Part shown: piece by piece, positions 1-7,926 of the stretch
Numbering within the stretch: the first letter of the stretch is position 1
Layout: each line of letters starts with the position of its first letter
From: Hymenobacter sp. BT559
Lineage (GTDB): Bacteria; Bacteroidota; Bacteroidia; Cytophagales; Hymenobacteraceae
Reading direction: 5' to 3'
Length of the DNA: 64,000 nucleotides
Assembly: GCF_016427535.1 (NCBI RefSeq)
Contig: NZ_JAELXV010000012.1
Coordinates: 1 to 64,000 of the forward strand
Notes under the pieces: model-generated
What the model was told of the DNA's origin: nothing
The model's input: only the letters and a program-made list of their open reading frames with translations
Database searches by the model: none
Program-made: the position numbers and the translations under genes

Positions 1-120
1 GTGGTAAGGTAGTGAAGTGGTAAGGTAGTGAAGTGGTAAGGTAGTGAAGTGGTAAGGTAGTGAAGTGGTAAGGTAGTAAAGTGGTAAGGTAGTAAAATGG
101 TAAGGTAGTAAAGTGGTAAA
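1..120. repeat. 16-bp tandem repeat array, iteron-like
   Basis: Seven head-to-tail copies of a 16-bp unit (GTGGTAAGGTAGTGAA, later copies ending GTAAA) run from position 1 to 112, followed by a half unit. The array starts at the first base, so it probably continues outside the window. There are no spacers, so it is not CRISPR. Tandem units of this length near mobilization genes suggest iterons for a replication initiator or a partition centromere. No initiator gene is visible, so the role is inferred. Confidence 0.75.
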
Positions 121-190
121 ATACATCCAAGAAATAATGGCCTACAAAAGGCGGTATAGTGATACTAGATATTAGCGAACTTGTACCAGT

Positions 191-358
191 TAAGTGGTAA
201 GGTGGTATAAAAATACAGTTCTAATTATTGCTATTGATTATAAAAAGTGGTAAGGTGGTAAAGTGGTAGATTAAATAATAGTGCATTGTGAATAAGTGAG
301 CTATTGTGGAGCAAGGACAGTGGTAATAATTAGCGGTAGTAAAGTGGTAAAGTGGTAA
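191..358. repeat. Dispersed copies of the iteron core
   Basis: Shorter copies of the same core (AGTGGTAAGG or AGTGGTAAAG) recur around 193-206, 246-269 and 342-358, with other GTGGTA words in between. The stretch is AT-rich and has no open reading frame. It looks like a degenerate extension of the tandem array at 1-120. From 360 to 690 I see no gene. Confidence 0.6.
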
Positions 359-693
359 GTAGAAATAGAATAGAGTGTGTGTGCCACAGCGTCAGAAGGA
401 AGATGATAATCGGTTAAAAATCTAGTGAGACAGGTATACTGAGGCAATTGGCTGGTCGAATTGGATAGGAAATGGGATTAAACAGAAGTAGCTCAGTAGC
501 CAAATTTGCGGGAGGTAGTGGGGGAGGGGAGGGGCATAAATAGTTCGTGGCGATAGTTATAGAGTAGTTATAGTTTAGTTAGAGATTTTTAGCTTAGCTT
601 AGCCTCATAATATAATTAGACCAGCCGACCACAATGAGGGTAGGGGCAGGCGTGAGCATATGCAGCGACCCGTAATAGTGTATTAGCAAGAAG

Positions 694-735
694 AACAACA
701 CATTACCATAGCTAAAGCTATGGTAATGTGTTGTT
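694..735. other. 20-bp perfect inverted repeat, oriT or terminator candidate
   Basis: Arms 694-713 and 716-735 are exact reverse complements (left arm AACAACACATTACCATAGCT) separated by only two bases. There is no T-run directly after it, so a simple intrinsic terminator is not the best reading. It lies 100 bp upstream of the mobilization genes, where an origin of transfer would be expected, but no nic site can be named. Confidence 0.6.
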
Positions 736-738
736 TAG

Positions 739-757
739 GTTTCAGCAGAGCTGAAAC
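739..757. other. Short hairpin next to the long inverted repeat
   Basis: GTTTCAGC (739-746) and GCTGAAAC (750-757) form an 8-bp perfect stem with a three-base loop, three bases after the longer inverted repeat. Two adjacent hairpins before a relaxase operon are typical of transfer origins or of the leader of the mob transcript. Which it is cannot be told from sequence. Confidence 0.5.
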
Positions 758-835
758 TAGTAGGTTAATGAACTTAAGTTATTGATTTCTAGAATAGTTG
801 TAACCTAATCTAGTTCCAAAGTAGCCTTAATCCCT

Positions 836-1363
836 ATGCCATCCAACCCGGAAACGAAAAGCGTCAACGTGCCTGCGCCGGTTCATAAGCTACTGAGCGA
901 AGAAGCGAAAAGACTCGGCATTAACCAGGGCGAATACACAGCGGCCAGCGTCAGCTACTTTGCCAAGCGCGGGCTTGACCCACTCGATACCGACGCCCGC
1001 GAAGGCCAGCTGATAATGCAGCAGGTGAAGAAGCTGGGCGACCGGGTTTTTAGCTATTTGCAGGAAGAAGAGCGCAGCTTGCTTATTCCGATGCTGGAAG
1101 AAATGCTCCGCACCCGAGTAACCTTGGACCGGCTGCTACGCATGAACGAGATACTGGTAAACCAGCTCACCCAGCAGCTCAGCGGCTACACCGAGCCACA
1201 ATTAGCCGTGCAGCGGGAGAGCCTAAAGAAGCTGCGGCAGCAGAACGAGGAAATGATAAAGCGGCAGGTAAACGAGGCGCTTACCACCGCCCGGGGAGCC
1301 GGCCCCGGTCAGGTAAATGCAGCAGGGCAGGCAGGAGAAATTACGCCAGGACTTAGCAGCTAA
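836..1363 (+). CDS. BfmA/BtgA-type mobilization accessory protein
   Basis: A 175-residue protein resembling the BfmA/BtgA family of Bacteroidetes mobilization proteins. These small DNA-binding proteins help the relaxase at the origin of transfer. The N-terminal half (KSVNVPAPVHKLLSEEAKRL, then NQGEYTAASVSYFAKRGLDP) looks like a ribbon-helix-helix type DNA-binding fold. The C-terminal half is helical and glutamine-rich, as in a coiled coil. It is directly followed by the relaxase gene after 6 bp, so the two are probably co-transcribed. The family call rests on recognition of the N-terminal pattern and on context. Confidence 0.75.
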   Translation: MPSNPETKSVNVPAPVHKLLSEEAKRLGINQGEYTAASVSYFAKRGLDPLDTDAREGQLIMQQVKKLGDRVFSYLQEEERSLLIPMLEEMLRTRVTLDRLLRMNEILVNQLTQQLSGYTEPQLAVQRESLKKLRQQNEEMIKRQVNEALTTARGAGPGQVNAAGQAGEITPGLSS

Positions 1364-1369
1364 TCTGCC

Positions 1370-2389
1370 ATGTACGTCAAGGTAATCAACCCCGCTACCC
1401 ACGGAAAAGCCGCTTATAATAACAGCGGCAGCAGCGCGCAAACGCTCAACTATCTGAAGCAGGAAGCGGGCAAAGACGGGAAAGAAGCCGCCTTTTTCGG
1501 AGCCGAAAAGGACGGGATAAGTGCAGCTGAATTGATGCAGAATATTGATAATAATGTAAAGGGTTTGCGTGCTGATGACGCCAAATTTTACTCGTTAGTT
1601 ATCAGTCCGAGCAGTGATGAATTGACCCACATTGGCAATAGCGAAGCTAAGCTGAAGGCGTACACCCGCGAAGTGATGGAGCACTACGCGGAGAATTTTA
1701 AGCTGAAAAACGGGCGCACGCTAGCTAGTGAAGACCTCGTTTGGGGAGCCACCATTCACCAGGATAGAAGCTACCGGGGCAATGACCCGGAGGTGGATGC
1801 CGGCACGGCGAAAGCCGGGGAGAAGCGGCCGGGCTTGCAGACCCACATTCACGTCATCGTCAGTGCCCGCGACACTGAGCAGAAAATTACGCTGAACCCG
1901 ACCGGACGCCGGGACCGGTTCAACCTCGTGGAGTGGCAAAAAGTAGCGGGCAAGCAGTTTGAAAACAAGTTCGGCTACACTGCCCAGGAACGCGAAAAAG
2001 TGCAACAGAAGCAACGCGACGCCAGCCGTGATGCTGCCCGCGCCGCCCGGATAGGGGAGCGGGTAGAAGGCATCAATATGCTGGTGCCAAAGGAGCAGCA
2101 GCTAGCGCCGCAGCGGGTGCAGAAGATAGCCGAGGACCGCGAGTATGATAAGAGCTTTTACCGGATGCTGAGCAGGGTAGAAGGCCGGGCGCGGGAGGGG
2201 CTACCGATAGATAACGCCTACCAGCTGCTGAGCACCGGCCGGGAGCAACCCGAGCAGCAGCAGGGAGCCACGGCCACTTTACGAGCCTTGCAGCAAGTAC
2301 TGCGGTCGGGTAGTGGCCAGGACAAACAGACGGAGAGCCTAGCGGAGAAAAAAGGCCACCACAAAGACGAATTGGATATTGAAATGTAG
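1370..2389 (+). CDS. Relaxase / mobilization protein (MobB-like, DUF5712-like)
   Basis: A 339-residue protein that I read as the relaxase that nicks the plasmid at oriT. A histidine pair of the THIHVIVSARD type at about residues 158-168 (H159, H161) matches the metal-binding motif III of relaxases. An early tyrosine near residue 25 (TLNYLKQEAG) could be the nucleophile, but this is inferred. The C-terminal third is highly charged, rich in Q, R and E and likely helical. It lies between the BfmA-like gene and a coupling-protein gene, the order seen in Bacteroidetes mobilization modules. The exact relaxase family is uncertain. Confidence 0.75.
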   Translation: MYVKVINPATHGKAAYNNSGSSAQTLNYLKQEAGKDGKEAAFFGAEKDGISAAELMQNIDNNVKGLRADDAKFYSLVISPSSDELTHIGNSEAKLKAYTREVMEHYAENFKLKNGRTLASEDLVWGATIHQDRSYRGNDPEVDAGTAKAGEKRPGLQTHIHVIVSARDTEQKITLNPTGRRDRFNLVEWQKVAGKQFENKFGYTAQEREKVQQKQRDASRDAARAARIGERVEGINMLVPKEQQLAPQRVQKIAEDREYDKSFYRMLSRVEGRAREGLPIDNAYQLLSTGREQPEQQQGATATLRALQQVLRSGSGQDKQTESLAEKKGHHKDELDIEM

Positions 2390-2491
2390 GGCAGACGTGC
2401 TTTTTCGCCTCAGTCTTATCCCGCAATAAGCAATCAAGCTGCCTGTCACCTCCTGATAAAAACCTTCCTTTAATCAGCGCTTTCCCACCCC

Positions 2492-4795
2492 ATGAGCAAT
2501 CAAGCCCCCAAGCCGGCGAGCAGCTTACAGAACGCCGGCCTAGCATTCGTAGTAGTTATGCTCGCTGTTATCGGTGGTGAGTATTACACCCTATTGCACA
2601 GGCAAGAGATAGCCGAGGCCAGAGCCGTGCAACTGGCCGAGCCGGAGATAGCAGCCCTCAGCCCGCAAGAGAAATTTGCAGCCCGCAGGGCCGCTTTTGC
2701 CGAGCAGCAGCGCCAGCGCATCCTTGCCGCGAAGCAGCTACAGGCTGCCACCGCGCTTGGCCAGCCTCAGCGCGCCAGCGTCCCGACCCATGCCACCGAG
2801 GTAGCTATCACGCAGCAGGTGGACAGTGCGGCAACGGTAGCCAAGGCTGGCCAAAGCATCAAGGCTAAGCTGCTAGTGCGGGCCGCAAAATTCTACGGCC
2901 CGGCAGGCGTCTACCTACGGGCGCTCCTGCTACTGACAGCCATTGCCCTGGTATTCGTGCAGAAAACACCGGCCAAGGTGCCAGGCAAGCCCAAGCGCCA
3001 GCCCATCGCCAGGAAGACGCTGCGCATCGTGCTGGGAGTATGCGCGGGTGTCATGCTGATTGCTGGCTTTATCCTGCTGGATATCCAACACTATGCCGTC
3101 GGCTTTATCAAGCTGGGGTATCCGCTAACCGCAGCGGCCGTGCTGGCCAGCGGCGGCTTAGCCGGCCTGCTTTGGGCCAGCAACAGGCGGCCGGATTTTG
3201 GGCTGACTACGGAGCGAAAAAAGGTAGAAACGCCTAACAGCATCTACTTTGCGACGGCCGACGGCGGTTGGATAACCATCGCTAATCCGTACCGGGGCAC
3301 CCTGGTGCTAGGCGGGGCCGGAGCCGGCAAAAGCTACTCGATAGGGGAGCCGATGGTAGAGCAGTTTGCTTACCGAAACTTCGCGGGTCTCATCTATGAC
3401 TTCAAGTTTCCGGTGCTGGCCGAAGTAGCACAGAAAGCCGTTGTGCTGGCGGAGCGCCGAAAAAAGGCGGAGAAAGAGAAGGCCGACAAGTATACCGGCA
3501 GTGCCCTTGGCAAAGCCGCCGCCAGGCTGAGCAGCGCGAAGGAAGAGGAGCCGGATGAAAAGCCGGTGCAACTGCACATCATCAACTTCCGCGACCTTAC
3601 CCGCAGCGAGCGCGTGAACCCGCTCCGCGCCGCAGATATGCCCGTCGTAGCTTTTGCCGAGGAGTACAGCCGGGCTATCATCAATAACCTGAACCCGACC
3701 AGTATCAAGAAGATGGAATTCTTCGATACCAGCGCGGTAGCCTACCTGACGAGCATCATCTGGTTTTATCGGAAGAATTATCCCCAGTACTGCACCATTC
3801 CGCACGTCGTAGCCACGGCCATGTACGACGACTTCAAGCACGTTCTTAGTATGCTGAATACGGATTTGGAGTGCGGTGATATGGCCCGTTCCCTGATTAC
3901 CGCCGTGAAGCAGAAGGCGGAAAAGCAGATAGCCGCCGTGGTGGGTACGTTGCAAGTAATCCTAACCAAGATTAACAGCCCGGAGATTGTGTGGGTATTG
4001 ACCCCGGATGAATTTAACCCCGATGAGAACCTGCGTGAAGGCTTCTCCCTGGCGCTGAATGACCGCAAGGCCCCGAAGCTGCTTTGTCTGGGCAACGACC
4101 CGACGCTGAAAACTACCTTCTCCCCGGTTATCAGCTGCATTATCACGGTGGCCATTAAACTGATGAATCAGCAGGACAAGCACCGGAGCTATGTTTTCCT
4201 GGATGAGGCCGCGACCATCTACGTGCCCGGCTTGGAGGATTTGCCGAACACCGGCCGCAGCAACCGGATTGCCACGGTCTACATGACCCAGGACCTATCT
4301 CAGATGACGGATGCCTACGGCAAGGAGAAAATGAACGTGATGATTGCCAGCCTGGGTAACCAGTTTTTCGGTAAGGTGAATTCGTTGGAAACCGCCAAGT
4401 TCATTTCGGAGCTGGTGGGCCGGGAGGAGAAAGAAATAACGAGCACGGGTAGCAGCCAGGGCAGCGCGGGCAATCGCAGCAACACGACCAACCAGACCAC
4501 GAGCTACCAGGAGCGTAGCCTGGTACGGGTGCAGGATACTATCAGCTTGCAGCAGGGGGAGTTTATCGGCCAGACGGTCGAAACCAACAGCACCTTTTTT
4601 CAGGGCATCATCGACCGGACGGATTCCACGAACGAGCGGTTTCCCCTGCACCCGATGATGACTTTTGCCGCAGAGGGAGCCGACCCCGCCGCCGCCCTGA
4701 CCAAGACCGTGCAGGAGAACTTTCTACAAGTGCGGCAGCAGGTACTGGAGACTATCCAGCAGTTCCCGAACACGTTAGCCGGGGCCAGCCAGTAG
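2492..4795 (+). CDS. VirD4/TraG-like coupling ATPase (MobC-like), membrane-anchored
   Basis: A 767-residue type IV coupling protein that would link the relaxase-DNA complex to a conjugation channel. Hydrophobic segments occur near residues 16-34, 144-163, 178-198 and 206-228, so it is an inner-membrane protein with a large cytoplasmic part. A Walker A motif (GGAGAGKS) lies near residue 275 and a Walker B-like YVFLDEAATIY near 563-573, followed by RIATVYMTQDLSQM. No other type IV secretion genes are present, so this element is mobilizable rather than self-transmissible, as far as the window shows. The 100-bp gap before it has no clear promoter. Confidence 0.85.
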   Translation: MSNQAPKPASSLQNAGLAFVVVMLAVIGGEYYTLLHRQEIAEARAVQLAEPEIAALSPQEKFAARRAAFAEQQRQRILAAKQLQAATALGQPQRASVPTHATEVAITQQVDSAATVAKAGQSIKAKLLVRAAKFYGPAGVYLRALLLLTAIALVFVQKTPAKVPGKPKRQPIARKTLRIVLGVCAGVMLIAGFILLDIQHYAVGFIKLGYPLTAAAVLASGGLAGLLWASNRRPDFGLTTERKKVETPNSIYFATADGGWITIANPYRGTLVLGGAGAGKSYSIGEPMVEQFAYRNFAGLIYDFKFPVLAEVAQKAVVLAERRKKAEKEKADKYTGSALGKAAARLSSAKEEEPDEKPVQLHIINFRDLTRSERVNPLRAADMPVVAFAEEYSRAIINNLNPTSIKKMEFFDTSAVAYLTSIIWFYRKNYPQYCTIPHVVATAMYDDFKHVLSMLNTDLECGDMARSLITAVKQKAEKQIAAVVGTLQVILTKINSPEIVWVLTPDEFNPDENLREGFSLALNDRKAPKLLCLGNDPTLKTTFSPVISCIITVAIKLMNQQDKHRSYVFLDEAATIYVPGLEDLPNTGRSNRIATVYMTQDLSQMTDAYGKEKMNVMIASLGNQFFGKVNSLETAKFISELVGREEKEITSTGSSQGSAGNRSNTTNQTTSYQERSLVRVQDTISLQQGEFIGQTVETNSTFFQGIIDRTDSTNERFPLHPMMTFAAEGADPAAALTKTVQENFLQVRQQVLETIQQFPNTLAGASQ

Positions 4796-4823
4796 CTCTG
4801 CTTTTACCCTTATTTTCTGTACG

Positions 4824-5117
4824 ATGAACTCACTTACTAATCTTAGCGGAATGTTGCAAGACCCTGATTTTCAGGAAAGGTTTGTAGATGAAGTAAGCGG
4901 GGAAGCCCGCCGCAACCACTCCTTTATCGCCTATCTGGATGAGCAGGGGCGAATGGTACGCGAGTACCCGGCTACCGGGGAAGTCTTTCAGCCCAGCGCT
5001 GACCGTAAAACGATGCGGCTACTTTCCCTGAATGGCAAAGCGGTTGAAGCAGCTGCGCCTATAGAAGTAGAAGCTACTCCTCATCGACTTACGCCAGTCG
5101 TACTGGCCGGGCAGTAG
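4824..5117 (+). CDS. Hypothetical 97-residue protein upstream of zeta-like kinase
   Basis: No family recognised. The protein is acidic in its first half (DPDFQERFVDEVSGEARRN) and has no membrane segment. It ends 4 bp before the zeta-toxin-like gene, the position an antitoxin would take, so an antitoxin role is possible but only by context. It follows the coupling-protein gene by 28 bp and is probably in the same transcript. Confidence 0.6.
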   Translation: MNSLTNLSGMLQDPDFQERFVDEVSGEARRNHSFIAYLDEQGRMVREYPATGEVFQPSADRKTMRLLSLNGKAVEAAAPIEVEATPHRLTPVVLAGQ

Positions 5118-5121
5118 GCAG

Positions 5122-6435
5122 ATGGAAATGCAGCCGGAAAAACCAGTAGTATATATGTTCGCCGGCCCCAACGGAGCCGGAAAAACCACTATCTATCAGG
5201 CCAGTAACCGGGAGATTCCGCAGGTGAATGCCGATGCAATCCAGCAGCAGAATCCCGCATTTACCCCGCGTCGCGCCGGCATTGAGGCCGGCCGGCGCAT
5301 TGAGGAGCTACTGAAGCAAAAGGCCACTTTCTCAACTAAGAACAACTTCCATAAGAGCAGCAACCTCAACCCAATAGCCAGGTATCAGGAAGCCGGTTAC
5401 CGGGTAGAAGTAACGTTCGTGAGCTTGCAATCCGCCGAGCTATGCAAGGAACGGGTAGCCTCCCGCGTGGCCAAAGGAGGCCACGATATACCGGATAAGC
5501 AGGTGGAAGAGCGGTATGTAGGAGGTTTAGAAACGATTAAGCAAAATTACCATATTCCCGATAAGGTAACGATACTGGATAACAGCAGCTCGGACCGCCG
5601 ACGCAACCGGGAGCCGCTACTGACCATTGAGCAGGGTAAGATTGTGCAGCAAGCACCGAGTCTGCCGCAGTGGGTAGCAGCTATTAAAGACCATATCCGC
5701 CAGGTAGAGCGGGAAGGGCCACCGCCTCAGCAGCAGTTTAAGGATGCAGCGGCCCATGTGGTAGCTGGTTTGCAGGCCACGGGCCAGGCCGCCGATAAGC
5801 AAGCGGCGTTTCGGCTGCAAGAGGTTGACCGCTTTGTAGAAAGAGTACCCTACGTGGCCGGCTTGAATAAAGAAAATACCGAAAAAGCCATTGCCGCCGC
5901 CGACAAGGTGCCGAGCCTAGCCCGCAGTCCTGAGCTGCTACAGCTTCGGGCGGCAGCTATTGCCTTAGAGCAGCCGATGCACGAGCGCCATGGTCCTACG
6001 CCCGACGTGCAGCGGAGTGCCACCGTACCAGTTGCCGCTCGTGCGCAGGACCAAGCACGTACCCCAACGCTTGCCACCAGCACGCTTATCTCCGACCCAA
6101 CCGCTACCCAGCAACAAAAGCTGCAAGCCAAAGAGCAGTTTTTACAAGCCGTTGGGCCGGTAGCGCAGGGCTTACGTGCGAATGGCGAAGGACTGGCCGC
6201 CGCCAGGTTGCAGGATACCGCCCGCTTTGTGGAGAAGGTGGTCCATCTCGGCGGCATCAACCAGGAGAATGTCGTGAAGGCTATTTCGGCCGCTGATAAA
6301 GTACCATCCCTAAGCAATAGCAAGGAACTAGGCGAACTCAAAAGCGCCGTCAGCGTTCTGGAGAAGCCTCCGGCTCAGGAGCGCGGCACTGGCCAGAGTG
6401 ACCCCAGCCGCGAGAGCAGCGGAGTTGAGCGCTAA
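5122..6435 (+). CDS. Zeta-toxin-like kinase with duplicated C-terminal module
   Basis: A 437-residue protein whose first 190 residues match the zeta toxin fold: a P-loop (FAGPNGAGKTTIY, residues about 13-25), the NADAIQ motif near 36 and the arginine motif RVAKGGHDIPDKQVEERY. Zeta kinases phosphorylate UDP-N-acetylglucosamine-type substrates and stop wall synthesis; similar proteins on Bacteroidetes mobile elements are poorly characterised. The C-terminal half has two related copies of about 80 residues (roughly 200-285 and 335-415), each with a FVE-V-GxN-EN--KAI-AADKVPSL core. A double start (ATG at 5122 and 5128) is possible. Confidence 0.75.
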   Translation: MEMQPEKPVVYMFAGPNGAGKTTIYQASNREIPQVNADAIQQQNPAFTPRRAGIEAGRRIEELLKQKATFSTKNNFHKSSNLNPIARYQEAGYRVEVTFVSLQSAELCKERVASRVAKGGHDIPDKQVEERYVGGLETIKQNYHIPDKVTILDNSSSDRRRNREPLLTIEQGKIVQQAPSLPQWVAAIKDHIRQVEREGPPPQQQFKDAAAHVVAGLQATGQAADKQAAFRLQEVDRFVERVPYVAGLNKENTEKAIAAADKVPSLARSPELLQLRAAAIALEQPMHERHGPTPDVQRSATVPVAARAQDQARTPTLATSTLISDPTATQQQKLQAKEQFLQAVGPVAQGLRANGEGLAAARLQDTARFVEKVVHLGGINQENVVKAISAADKVPSLSNSKELGELKSAVSVLEKPPAQERGTGQSDPSRESSGVER

Positions 6436-6453
6436 TCTGTTTATTCTCAAGAC

Positions 6454-6669
6454 ATGCAAGACGACGAGCTAGAATTTTTTGAGGAAATGCTGGCCAGCAA
6501 TGAGCTGCTGCATTGCAGCACTTGCGGCGAGGATACCCTACATGCTCACGAGGAGATAATAGACGTGTTACCCGTTGGCACTGAACTCAAGATGCAGTGT
6601 ATTCACTGCCAAACGTCGCGCACTTGGTTTGATTGGACTCCCCCGCAGTCAGCTCGTGCTCAGAACTAG
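6454..6669 (+). CDS. Small zinc-ribbon-like protein
   Basis: A 71-residue protein with two CxxC pairs (CSTCGED and CIHCQTS) about 27 residues apart, typical of a zinc ribbon. The N-terminus is acidic (DDELEFFEEML). It follows the zeta-like gene by 18 bp and ends the mobilization operon. Function unknown. Confidence 0.6.
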   Translation: MQDDELEFFEEMLASNELLHCSTCGEDTLHAHEEIIDVLPVGTELKMQCIHCQTSRTWFDWTPPQSARAQN

Positions 6670-6754
6670 CCTGAGCATTGAGCACTACTTAGCAGATGCC
6701 AGCAGCAACGGCCAGCACCTCAGCTTGAAGGTAAATAAGTGTGCACCATTATTG

Positions 6755-6771
6755 GGGCCCTTATTGGAGTA
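6755..6771 (+). repeat. Resolvase-site-like direct repeat, left copy
   Basis: GGGCCCTTATTGGA at 6755-6768 is found again at 15928-15941, and CCCTTATTGGAGTA (6758-6771) is found again at 16002-16015 just upstream of a decayed serine-resolvase gene. All copies point the same way and flank the 7.9-15.4 kb operon. This suggests recombination at resolvase sites. Confidence 0.55.
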
Positions 6772-7001
6772 TTTTGTATTGCTGGTCAATATTTTGAGTA
6801 GCTACGCATCGACTACTTGAGGTGGTCTAAGTAGACTGGACTGAGTTGGGACATGGATTGAAAGTAGGTTTCGAAGTGATTAGGTGATTGATAGTCAGGG
6901 CTGGAGTGTCGGCGCTCGGCGTTGTAGTAGGCCACTTCGAGCCGGGCCTCTTCCAGCCCGGCGAAGCTGCTCCCATTGATTAGCTCCTTTTTGAGTCGAC
7001 T

Positions 7002-7202
7002 CTAGAACGACTCCGTCTGCGCGTTGCCATAGCAGTTGCCGCGCCGACTCATGCTATGCTCCGCCTCGTGGTCGGCTAGCAAGTCGCGGAAGCACGTGGC
7101 CGAGTACTGGCTGCCCTGGTAGGAGTGAACCAGGAGCCTCGCGGCCAACTGGCACACCGCCAAGGCCCGACGCAGCGCCTTGCTGACCAAGTTATTGGGC
7201 AT
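7002..7202 (-). pseudogene. IS3 transposase OrfB fragment
   Basis: The frame encodes the end-middle part of an IS3 OrfB integrase core, including HSYQGSQYSATCF and MSRRGNCYGNAQTESF, which hold typical DDE-region residues of the IS3 family. The upstream half of the catalytic domain is missing and the C-terminus is interrupted by a stop. It cannot code for an active transposase. Confidence 0.75.
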
Positions 7203-7489
7203 GGTCTCGCGTAGGTCCCATTACGCGCCGGATGTGGTAGCGACTGCCTTGATGATCAGCGGCTTGCAGCTAAGCTCGCAGCCGACGGGTGCCGTAGCAC
7301 CGGGCGTGGCGGGCAAAGGCCCGGCACACGGCCCGCTCCCAAGCCGAGGCCGGCCGCTAGCGGCGCTGCCGCTATGCGTAGTAGGTGCTGGGCGTGGCCC
7401 CAGCGCCTGGCACAACTCGCGCGCAGCGTAGTACTAATGCCGAAACTCGATAAAGCGGTAGGTACTCACCGGGTCTCGCGGCCGAGCCA

Positions 7490-7762
7490 GCATCACAAGT
7501 GGGCGCTGACCAAGGCCATTTTTAAATTCGCCAGCTCGCGCTCCAAGCGCTGCTTTTCGGCTCGCAGGGCGTGGTAAGCTGGGTCCTGCCCCACACTGCC
7601 GGCTTCGGTCATGGCCTGCGCCTGCTGCCAGCGGTAGAGCAGCTTCTCGCTATGCCCAACTAGCAGGCCGCCGCGCGGGTTGAGCGGCTCTCGCGGGCCA
7701 GACGCAAGGTCTCGGCTTTAGACGCGTCGTCGTATTTGCGGCGCTTGTCGGATTTACTCACG
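7490..7762 (-). pseudogene. IS3 transposase OrfA fragment, frameshifted
   Basis: Read on the minus strand from 7762, the sequence gives SKSDKRRKYDD, then LRLARESRSTRAAA, a stop/frameshift, then LLYRWQQAQAMTEAG in another frame and a leucine-rich helix (LRAEKQRLERELANLKMAL). This is the helix-turn-helix plus leucine-zipper layout of IS3 OrfA. The frame is broken, so it is a remnant. Confidence 0.65.
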
Positions 7763-7926
7763 GACAGTGTACTGGCCAGCGGTCAGGAAAAGTACGTCCG
7801 AACTCTGTCCGCTTCAGCTAGACCACCTCAATGGCACAATAAGTGAAAATTAATTATATGAGTAATGCTATTTATCGCATACATTTATCCCAGATAGTTT
7901 CCGATTCTTTGTTTCCGTAAAGTGCC

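Larger units (their letters stand above)
6818..7830 (-). mobile_element. Decayed IS3-family element with intact ends
   Basis: The ends are inverted: TGAGGTGGTCTA at 6818-6829 and TAGACCACCTCA at 7819-7830, with more matching bases inward (GGAC, GAGTT). Inside, on the minus strand, are broken pieces of orfA and orfB. The element is about 1.0 kb, shorter than usual for IS3 relatives, so part of the transposase is deleted. No clear target duplication is seen. The same ends recur at 38767-38778 and 61631. Confidence 0.75.

Noticed and set aside
1..120. Possible CRISPR array
   Set aside because: The 16-bp units are directly joined with no spacers and no cas genes are near.
836..6669. Self-transmissible conjugation system
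   Set aside because: Only relaxase and coupling genes are present; no channel genes are in the window.
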